DNA of 64,000 bases, from contig CANTFL010000917.1 in NCBI GenBank assembly GCA_947650285.1, positions 1 to 64,000 of the forward strand, written 5' to 3'. Under the pieces are notes generated by a model. It was not told the origin of the DNA. It saw nothing but the letters and a program-made list of their open reading frames with translations, and made no database searches. The stretch comes from Hyaloperonospora brassicae. Taxonomy: Eukaryota; Oomycota; Peronosporomycetes; Peronosporales; Peronosporaceae. Shown piece after piece: positions 50,901 to 60,589 of the stretch; the first letter of the stretch is position 1, and each line of letters opens with the position of its first letter. Position numbers and translations under genes: made by a program.

Positions 50901-52599
50901 AGTGATCCTGAAAGAGCTGCGCGGGTAGTATCCCCCAAAGAACTGGAAGAATCGCTCATTCTCTAGGACGAAGAGATCCAATTCTTTGGACCCGTCTGAT
51001 CGTCCACCAATGCAGGTGACGTCTTCGGGGAGGCCACCCGGAGCATCCTGAAGAAGAGGGTAATTTGCCGAGCCTTTAAGGCCTTGTCCAGATGAATGTC
51101 TGGAGCGAACCGACCGAGATGGTGTGTTTGACAGTATTGGTTTTTTCGAAGACTTGAACATAGACAATCGCACTGGTTCAGCTGACCGCTCCGGAGAAGG
51201 TGATTGCGCGTGTTGCCGTCGTTGCGGATACAGTGGTTTGGGAAGGCTCAGCAGTTTGCACTGGATCAGATAATCGTTCGATTTATTCGCCGATGTCAAC
51301 TCAGCTGATCAAGTAGATAGAGCTAACCGAGCATGCATAATTGATCGCGAGGGCAACGTGGCTTTTAACGACTTATTAAGCGGCGCTAGATTGTCCGATT
51401 AAGGGATCTTGACCTGCAGGTCGGATCAATACGTTTGCGCCGAGTCGGTGGATCGCATGACCGGATTGGATCGCGAAGAATTGAGAGATGTTTTCAAGTG
51501 GACAGATCGCGTCGTGATTTTAGTCCGGGGTAAACAGAGAGGAGGTGGCTCCTGGGGCCCGAGGACGCTTGGATGGGAGACCAGAACTACGGTCGTTCTG
51601 GGGGCGTTTATTGTCTTAAGACACTAGAGGTGAAGCTAAAGCAAGCGCAAGACTAGAAGCTATCTGGGGTATATGACACCGAAGCTTGTCGCGATCAGCG
51701 ACAGCGAGATTGCGATCAGTATCACTGTCTTGAAAGAATCTTTAAAGACGCGTATGTGTAGACCGGTTATCCGCGATCACTCTGCGCAACCGATCTAGTT
51801 CGCGCTCTTGATCGGCAATTTACGCGCGAAGTCGATCGCGTAGCGCGGAAACCGACATGGTATGTTTTTCGAGATTGTCGATCTTAAGCGGATCGCGAAC
51901 AGTAGCATCTTGATACTTCTTGCCGTTGGCGTCCAGTAGAGCTCGGATTGACTCGAGCTGAGAAACCCATAGCTCCAACTTCTGATAGAGAGAGTTAATA
52001 TTCTTTCTCCACAGAAGATACTGGCAGCACCCAGGAATCAAATATAAAGATACAGTTTCACTTGAGACACAGATGTCATGTTTTCGAAAAGTACTAGAGT
52101 TGTCTGCAAAATATCAACTGAGCATTTTAGGTGCAGATGTCAATGCCGCACGCTTAAGTGCCAAGTTAAATCCTCAGGATTGAAATGTAATTGAAGATTG
52201 TCCTGCAAAAAGTTGGCAACATATGTTATGTAAGTTAGGCATTGTTAGTGCTGCGAAAGGTCATATGAGAATGGAAGTCATGAATTATAATTAGATATTC
52301 AATAACGACTACAATCGGTGCTCTTTGAATCCGTCCACATCTGTCACAGCAAGCAAAGAACGGGAAAATACGTTGAATATCGCGCAAGTCAATGATTACT
52401 TTGTGCTACGAACCATTGTCAAAGAAAACAGATGTTTAGGAGCTGCCAGGGCTATTGAAAAAGGCCAAGGGGTGTTGATCGAGTATCTAATAGTCCAAGC
52501 CAAGGTAAATGACAGCGAGGATCGAATATCGCAAGGTTCCTTGCCAAGAACTGTTATAACTATTCGAATTTATTAATGCACATGCATTCATTAATTCAC
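47934..52599. other. Unassigned interval with a GC-richer, GATC-rich core
   Basis: 47.9-49.4 kb is AT-rich and empty. From about 49.4 to 52.05 kb the base composition rises in GC and gatc/cgat words become frequent, with hairpins such as gcgatcgg...ccgatcgc (near 49626-49653) and ctcgatc...gatcgag (near 50334-50351). A minus-strand frame at 51820-52041 ends in LRDRLRAKL-like coiled sequence, and plus-strand frames lie at 49753-49959 and 51409-51627. The stretch may be a retroelement gag relic, but no family could be assigned. Confidence 0.4.
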
Positions 52600-53390
52600 T
52601 CGAAGCCCGACAAACGATATTGGAGGCGATAATGGATGACGATATTGATGCGGAAAATAGTGTGAATTATCGCGAGGCATTAGGCATGTTGATGTATCTC
52701 TCTATATGCACTCGACATGATCTTGCATATGATGTGATTTAACTGAGTGAGTATATTTCTTATTTATATAAGCAACACGATGTTACTTTATCGCGTGCCA
52801 CAATTTTTTATGGTGGCTAAGATCGGGGTATTTTATACAAGCGTGGCATTGACGTCGATTGAACGATAATTATCGAAGAATATTGTGACAGTGACTTGTC
52901 TTATATGATTCGTAATTTAAAGAGTACAAGGGCTTTTACTTTCACACTACTACGAGGTGTGATCGCTCGAGCATGACGCAATATAATGTAGTACATTTCA
53001 AGCTAAAGAATTACATGCTGCTGCTTGCGAAGAAAAAAACGGAAGCAGCCAGCGAAATAGGTGTGATAGGCGAAGCCTTTTCGACAGTGCAAATGGATGT
53101 CAAAATTGACATCGATTTCCAGGGCGCTTATATGCTGGCCATGAAACCGACGTACTTAGAGCGTATACGACAAATTGATGTGGCAGTTTGTGTGAGATTC
53201 AAAGTGCAAAGTGTGCATTTTAAAATCTTTTCGGTGAGTCAACCCCAGCCGATAATTTCACTAAGGATTTCGGCAAGCGTGAATGTGCAAGTCTACCATT
53301 TTATATTGGCGTGGATACCCGTGATAAGGGGATTTTGTGCGAAGTCGACCAGTAAGGCTGCAAGACATTGCAGCCGGGTAAGTTAAATGT
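52600..53390 (+). pseudogene. Copia-type RT tail and RNase H, decayed
   Basis: The frame reads NYREALGMLMYLSICTRHDLAYDV, a stop, LSEYIS, then RGILYKRGIDVD, a stop, and later DFQGAYMLAMKPTYLERIRQIDVAV. These match, in order, the copia signatures YREAVGSLMYL-TRPDLAYAV, GILYKRG and DNQGA..LA.NP..HERTKHIDV. The acidic catalytic residue of DNQGA is shifted (DFQGA). Stops and frameshifts show it is dead. Upstream RT and integrase parts were not found; a 3' LTR was not resolved. Confidence 0.75.
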
Positions 53391-53427
53391 CCAGTGTTCG
53401 TCGCACACGACAGAAGATTACGACGAT

Positions 53428-53545
53428 CGACGTGAGCAGACTGTAGATCTTAGAATAGGAAGAGAATGTTGATGAAATCTGACTATAAAGTCTTACTATG
53501 GGAAGAGAATGTTGATGTAAACAGACTGTGAAGTCCTAGAGGAAG
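53428..53545 (+). repeat. Tandem repeat, ~43-bp unit, about 2.7 copies
   Basis: Successive units share 'gaagagaatgttgat' and an 'agactgtagatctta'-like block: 53428-53470, 53471-53514, then a partial third. It lies just after the copia relic, where a 3' LTR would be expected. Confidence 0.65.
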
Positions 53546-56448
53546 GTTCTTCTGTAAATAATGGGGGACGAAATCCGATACATGTAGCAGAAAGATAGGC
53601 GTTTTGTAAGCAGGATTAGAAACGTCAGTTCTGTAATTGGGCAACCCACTCAATTCAGCAGTTGTAGGTCTCACTACATAATAACAGTATATTAGGTATA
53701 GGAAGTTTTCGGATAGCGGATGTTGCTTGTCAATTTATGATTGGCTTATTTTAGGGGTTCTAGACCCAATAATTAGCTCATAATAAAAAGTCAATATTTC
53801 AGTGGTTCCCATGAACATAGGAAAAATTTTGCACTTTTGCGAATTCTATCGAAAATACAACAAACAGAGTCATATAAGAGCGCTTCCTCACGCCCTTCTA
53901 GTGTATGACTATAATGGGGCTCTCACCCCGCTACAAGTTTCAAAAACGAAGATGCGGACGCATGCTGGTTCTCAACAAAAAATGCACTGCCTAATGTACC
54001 TCGGCAATCAACCTGAGATAACAAGCCACTTGAACATATGCCGAGGACGACGTGAACCTTTAATAGATCACATTGAAATTCCATTCCGGACATAGAAGTA
54101 GCACATTTGCACTCTTTACGAATCAGGTGTCACATGCTTTAGGTCCAGGCATATAAGTGCGTAACTTTCCTTCACTCCAGCCACGACCCAGACAAAGTTT
54201 CTTTGCGTCGACTCACGTTCTAAAGTCAACTGAAAGCGCACCATATTTGAAAAGGTGTAGTTATATGTACGCATTGATGATTTTACCTCGCTTGGAAGAG
54301 CTGTATTTCTAGGTGTACGCTAATTTTAAGTAAGATCGGCTCCATGACTGTAAGGCTTTATCCTTGGTCTGCGCCGCCTGCTCTCTTTGAAAAGATTAAT
54401 TGGCTTGTCAGCTGTATCGGCGAAAGCATTGTAATGTTAAAGTCATGTTCATGCTTCTCATTTCATGTATCATTGGGCACAGTCGATCTCGTGTCGCTGT
54501 GAATGGTGGAAACTTTGCATACATTGCAGTAAGCACAATATCGATAGGGATTATCGTAGTGAGGCAGGTCATTACATAGGTAGCTAAACGAAGTATATGT
54601 AATATAACATAGGTAGGCATCAATTGTACCTGACTTGGATAAAGAGCACGTCAAAATATTGTGAATTGATACTTGGAATGAAGTAACAACATCTTTTACA
54701 AGGATGTTGAAGAGCAAGCGCATGTTTCTAATAAAATAAAAGGTATATTCGTGATTGGAAGAAAACGATTATAATATTCACAGACCTCAAAGCAACGAAT
54801 AGTTGTGAGTGATTCCTCGACAACTTACAGATTTTGAAAGTAACGCGGCCTGTCGCTCCGTTAATCCTCGGTATGTAGAAAGGTAATGATGGGGTTGTCT
54901 CGGAATCAGCCGCCTGTGCACGCTATTATTACCCCTAATAAAAGTTGCTTTCATTTGTACATTTTTAAGTAAGTCTACATCTTCTGGCGGGAAAATTGAC
55001 CGATCTACACGTCGAAGTTTATATCGGCCTATTCTAAAAATAGCTATTACAGGTGGTAGAATTTGCAGCACGCTCACCCAATCTCAATTTAAAGGAAACT
55101 TGTGACCGATCTCAGCAAAAATAGCGTACGAACATGGTAAAAAAATATGGCTACAGAATAATCGGGATCAACGCAGCTATTTCATTTAAGCGGGTAGATC
55201 TCAATAATCGCTTATCTAATTTATTGCATAAATTTAAGGCCAAAACTGAGCTACGAAACACTCGAGGCGGGATGAGAGAACGTATCATTGAAAAAAAGAG
55301 ATTTCAGGTAACTCCATCGATACATCTTGAGGCTACGGAAATAAAAATCATCTAGATTATGTTATGGACGTTTACCTGTTTGTCCCTTTACAAACCTCTG
55401 CAAATAATTTGATAACGGATGTGTCCTACTCAGCACTTTTATGAATGTATCATGCGGAAACAAAAGCTCTCGTATTTGCAAATTAATATATGCAAAAAGA
55501 TTTTCTTAAGTCATATTAGATAACAAAACCGACATCAAAATATGGACGTTTAGGAATTTTTAAGATGTCTATATGGTCAGTTTGGCGTTAAAATATCGAA
55601 TGTGATTTAACAAATAGACATCAAATACGAAAACTTTTATACCACTTTCACAATATCAAGGAGAGTTTGCAATATAAAATTTCCACAGCGGTTAAACAAA
55701 AACAAATTGATAATTCTATTATTTTACACGCATTTTGTTCCAAAATGTGTGCGCAATATCATGATCTTCATCCGGAAGGTATTTACCATTGGGCGTATTT
55801 ATTTTATTGAATCATGCATATTTAATACCCAAATTTGCGAGCTTTATTTATTTATTTGGCAGACTACAGGTTGACCCAAATAACTAAGAGTGAAACAGTT
55901 CCACAACTTCGAAAATATGCATGACAATAAATACAGGAAATATATCATTCCAGGCACCAGATAAGCACGAGTATATTGATTTTGGACCGCGAGAAGGTGC
56001 AAATTAAAATAAGGAGCCACAGCATGGAAAAAAATATAGTGAGCCACTGATGTAGACCATACGACCAAACGCATATCCGTGGGATCAGTCATGTGGATCC
56101 TCGCATTACTTCTCATTTCCTCTCATCATGTAATGACCAGATGTTGAAAACGAGAGTGTCGTGCTAAATGCGATTGCGCAAGTGCGCACGGCGCGCGGCA
56201 CGACCATGGGAATGGCGGCCACTGACTGTGATTGTATAGTGCATACATCGTGTGACACAATATGCGAGATTTGCAGATCGAGTGAACAGGGATGGCGGTG
56301 GGTAAAGAGTAGCAAAGAGATAACAAAAGATCAATGACAGAATTCTTTTACCAAAGTGCCACCGAATTCCTCTCTACAGCTTGCACCGTGGCAAGCGAAC
56401 ACCAGAGCCCTCACATCTCAATTGTCGACATTCGCATTGCACGAAGGG
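53546..56448. other. Interval without a recognised gene
   Basis: Contains a 97-codon plus-strand frame at 53802-54095 with an HCLMYLG...HLNICRG pattern that faintly recalls a BED-type zinc finger, but it is not enough for a call. The rest is AT-rich with short frames only. Confidence 0.35.
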
Positions 56449-57742
56449 CAAGGAGCGTCGACGCTTCAAGCGTAATCTGGCAGTATCGTTTGTTTTTCGA
56501 ATGAAGAAAGACCGCGTAGCTTCGAACTCTATCACTAATCTTTTGTACTTCGAAATTATATCGATACGTTGCTGCTATTCCTGAGATATCGATATTTTCT
56601 CCATTTAATTGTTCGCACGTGTACATTTGGATAAACTGTTCAAAACGGTGGTGCAAATTATCTTCTTGTAGTATATATTGACTTTTGAATAACATGTAAA
56701 TGCACTTTTGTACACCCATAGAGACAAAAGTATAACATTATTATGATAAAGTAGTGGATATGAAGAGGCTAAATAAGGTACATAAATATACATATGCGCT
56801 GAATAAACCAAAACAGTTGCTTCGCGTGATGAGAAAGAAAAAGGAATCTAATGAATAAGAAGAAATGTCGTTCGCCCCAAGACAGTAAAAAACATAAAAA
56901 GGCACCACTGATTTGTACACGACCAGGTATCTGGATTGAAATAAATTTAAGTATTTGATAATATTTGTGAAAGTGTTGTAGCAATTTATAGAATCGAGCA
57001 TTTTCAGCGAAGGTGAGGTGCTGGATCAAAGATTTGTCTCCATTGATCAGGCTTTTTACTGGGATAGTTGTTGATACGCCGGGGCCTTTAAAACAGGGTG
57101 CATAAGCTCTACGATGCAATCTTTGTTCTTAGTAGTTCTCTCGCATATAGAGCGACCTTTTTTAAATTGTAGCGTAATGAAGTGCTGAACTATGGTGCTG
57201 CATGTCCGATGTGATCCGAGAGAGACGAGCGGTTTAGCTTGTGGAAAATATATCTTCTACATCAGATAACAATATTGTGTCGCTCTTCGCAGCTTAAAAA
57301 CCGCAAAATCAAAATTGATGCGGAAATCACTACCACCATCAGTAGCCTCCATTTTGTGGCGACCAGAGCATTCCCTCATCATTAGGTATTTTTTACCGCA
57401 AATTCCGCATTCTGTGCTCGCAAGCATCCGCGTGACCACCATCAAAAGCACCAACGTGAATTTCCACCACCTTGTCTCTTCTTGACATCGTTTGCCGATT
57501 CGGTGTCTCATACTGCCTCGGCTTGTACCTGAAACATATTACGCAGCATTTTGTACGCGCTATCAAAAAACAGCGCTTTTCCGTCGTATCGATACAAAAC
57601 GATACCGCCCTGACGACATCAGTGTATTGATATAATTCCGAAGTACAAAAGATTAGTAATAGATTACGAAGCTTCGCGGTCTTTCTTCATTCGAACGACA
57701 AACGATACTGCCAGATTACGCTTGAAGCGTCGACGCTCCTTG
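56449..57742. mobile_element. ~1.3-kb unit bounded by ~130-bp inverted repeats
   Basis: 56449-56575 and the complement of 57608-57742 match closely, starting caaggagcgtcgacgcttca and running through an 'atgaagaaagaccgcg' block. A minus-strand frame between them (57257-57511) has a CGICGKKYLMMREC stretch of unknown function. The gypsy LTR begins at the very next base (57743), so it inserted at the outer edge of, or within, the right inverted repeat. The unit's true right end may lie beyond the gypsy element. Confidence 0.6.
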
Positions 57743-58154
57743 TGTAACGGGGCAGCCCTTACATGAAAATTGTCATTTAAGAGATAATGACAATAAAGTA
57801 TATCATGTTGAATATTCTTTTAACAATATCACCAATACTGGTGATATTGATGGGTCGACCAAAGAATCTGCTCATTGGTTGATATCTGGACGATATCAAC
57901 CCACCAATCGCCGCAAGACGCGCGCAATGAGTGGTGAGTTGACGTCGTCATACATTCAGTAAGATTAGTATAATTAAGTTAAGTCAAACAGAGAGACAGT
58001 GGTTAAAGACTTAATTATATTAATATAACAGTTTTACTTTTCCCTCAGACAGTGTTGCCTCTGTTTTACCTACCGCTTCCTCGGTTGCATCGTGTACGCT
58101 TGTCGGTGCACGATACCCTTGCGCTAAGCTCACGCAAGGGTGTGCCCCGTTACA
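57743..58154 (+). mobile_element. 5' LTR of gypsy element
   Basis: 412 bp, starting TGTAACGGGG and ending CCCCGTTACA. It includes perfect hairpins at 57824-57849 (11-bp arms, 4-nt loop) and 57878-57900 (9-bp arms, 5-nt loop). Two bases later a TGGTAGCAC sequence (58157-58165) sits where the tRNA primer-binding site should be. Confidence 0.85.
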
Positions 58155-58204
58155 CCTGGTAGCACTTTGTAGTCGTTCCAGCGACCACCTCCACATCATC
58201 CACC

Positions 58205-59215
58205 ATGAACATGTTGGGTGATGAAGAAACCTTTCACGCCACGCGTGAAGGGTTTACCCATTTGAGTGACATCGAATGGAGTGCGGTAGAACGAATGAGT
58301 TCTACCGTAGGCGAGTTCGCCATTGGCGCCATGTTGGAGTCTCTAGACAGAGACCAACAACATGCCGCTATAGCCAAGTTCATTTAAAGTGAACATGTCG
58401 CCGAAAGGGAGCAAGTAGCCTTGCTTCACCAGAAAGGCTCTCAACAGGCCGAGCAGTTGAGAGAACTCGGTGCTCAACAGACAGAGCTGTTGAGACAGCA
58501 GCAATTCCATGATGCTGTGGGCGGGACGGCACATGCGCGTCGTCCCGAAGTCATGAAAGTCGACATCTCCAAGTACAGTGGAGTCTTGGAGGACTCCCTG
58601 TTACTATGGTTCGTCGAACTCGACAGAGCCATAAGGGCTCGTCGCGTCGAAGATGAGCAAATGAAACTCACATTTGCTCAGACCCACTTGGCAGGGCGTG
58701 CCAAAACTTGGTCCCTGGGGCTCGAGAGTAGCGACCCACATGTGTTTAGGTCGCTAGATGACTTCAAGTCCCGGCTCAGACAAACGTTTAAGCCGCCACG
58801 AGCTGAGTTCAGAGCTCGTTCATAGCTCCTGAAACTCAAGCAGGGTAAGCGTGATGTGCACGCTTACGCCCAACATATATGACTCCTTGCGAGTATTATA
58901 ACTGCCAACCCGGTAAATGAACACACGTTGATTACGGTGTTCATGCAAGGGCTCGCAGAAGGGCCCGTCAGGAGCCACCTGTTCCGCCTAGAGCTGAATA
59001 CGCTGGAAGATGCGATATCAGCCGCGAAAAAGGAAGACTTTAGCATGAGACAGGCTCATGCTAGCTCAAAATCTTCTCGTCCACCGAGACGACAAGAGAT
59101 CGGAGGTCCGGAACCAATGGACCTCTGTTATGTTGAGAGCGAGAGACCTCGCTCTTCAAACAACAAGCGATTGCAGAGGTGCAATCGCTGTCAGAAGTTA
59201 GGGCACTAAGCATAC
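58205..59215 (+). pseudogene. gag: gypsy gag, with four in-frame stops
   Basis: One reading frame from the ATG at 58205 encodes a capsid-type protein with a coiled, Gln-rich N-terminal part (about 58421-58510), a retrotransposon-gag core (VDISKYSG, LLWFVELDRAI, LTFAQTHLAGRAKTW, about 58558-58710) and a C-terminal CX2CX4HX4C zinc knuckle (CNRC...H...YEC, about 59177-59220). Stops fall at 58385 (TAA), 58823 (TAG), 58880 (TGA) and 59207 (TAA), all in the same frame with no indel needed between them. The last lies inside the zinc knuckle. Three of the four are what C-to-T changes at Gln or Arg codons would give. Gag would have packaged RNA in a cytoplasmic particle. Confidence 0.85.
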
Positions 59216-59479
59216 GAGTGTAGTGCTCCACTCTCAGTACCAACCAGTACTGAGCGAAATGGACGACTATTCGCCAAGAAGGGCAATGGGCGTGGATCCA
59301 GCGCTGTTGCGAAGCCGCAACAGCGAGACGGACCATCAAAAATGGTCGGGGTCAGTAGGGGCGGAGCGCCCTACTGGTCTAGAAACCTCAAGAGAACTTG
59401 CAAATCTCTTGACGAAAGTTGCTCCAGATACAGATCATGGTGTGTCTCTGCAACTGGTGATGACGTTTCGCTCATCACC

Positions 59480-59810
59480 TTGAAGTTTGAAGCGACAAAC
59501 GATTTGTCGCTTCGTGCCCTAGTAGACTGTGGGGCGTCGAAGAACTTTGTTCGACGCCAGTCACTAGAGGGTCTTAGGCTCAAGTTCGTTGAGCGCGACA
59601 TTCCCCTCACAAGGATGACGGTGCGCCTTGCAACAGGCGCATCGATTACCGTTGAGAAACGTGTAGTAGGAATCCACTACACGTTAGAGGGCGAAGCAGT
59701 ACGATGATGATTTCATCGTACTAGATCTGGATGACAAATTTGATGTCATCCTGGGATTACCTTGGCTCAGAAAATACGAGCCAAGGGTGAGCTGGCAGCA
59801 TCGATCCGTG
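59480..59810 (+). pseudogene. gypsy aspartic protease region
   Basis: The catalytic motif DCGAS lies at 59525-59539 in a LRALVDCGASKNFV context, where many families have D(S/T)GA. A FDVILGLPWL motif, the usual protease end, lies about 59737-59766 but in a different frame, with a stop at about 59705. So the domain is split by a frameshift and cannot be made whole from this copy. A hydrophilic linker frame (59787-60347) follows before RT. Confidence 0.75.
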
Positions 59811-60589
59811 AAGATGCCTGCCGCTTGTTCATCAGATGGCCATCTGATGAACATCTTGGAGCGTCCACAAGCGTGTGGATGTTCTGCGAGTGAGTGCGAT
59901 GGCCTCACTTGCGGTACGGTCGTTAGCACGACTGCACAAGATCACAGTGTAGTTGATCACTACACTGTGGAGCAAGCTCCCGGCGGCTGTACAGAAGTAC
60001 AGGCTGCGTCGAAGGTCCACCACTCGAATAAGTCGAGTGGACCGGGACATGGATGCATGACTAGCGGGCAGCATATTAGAAGTAAGAAACCTGTTGCCTC
60101 CAAAGGGCAACATGGAAATCCTAGGTCGACTGGAGAGTCGACCGTAGAGGATCGGTGCCTGACTGTGGTTGCACAGCCACAGTCGGAAGACGTCGAGGGA
60201 ATAAGTCCCCACGTATTTGAGGAAGGAATTCCTCAAGAGTCACTTGCTGAGGGATCAGGACCTCAGCAACCTGTGGAAGCAAGTTCCCAGGAAGAAACCG
60301 AGACGTTGAACGTCTTGGATAATGATGGATCAAGCGTAGGCCCTTAAACGCTTGATCTGATTGTGCCTCCGAAGCTAACTTCGGAGATAACTCAGTTGCC
60401 AACGCTAGAACCGAAACGCTTCTTGCGTGATCTGCGTAGTGGCAAAGTCAAGCAGATCTACATACTCGTCACAGAGGATGAGTATGTGGCCGATATTCGG
60501 TCGGCCACAGTATTTGCTGAGAAAGAACGGGTTCTCAGCAGTTCATCGATGGACGAAAGTGTCCTCGATGAGAAGACTCGGATTAAGGG

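Noticed and set aside
51564..51583. cttggatgggagacc resembles the 3' box of 5S rRNA genes
   Set aside because: Only about 15 bases match; the rest of a 5S gene is absent upstream and no terminator follows. Likely chance.
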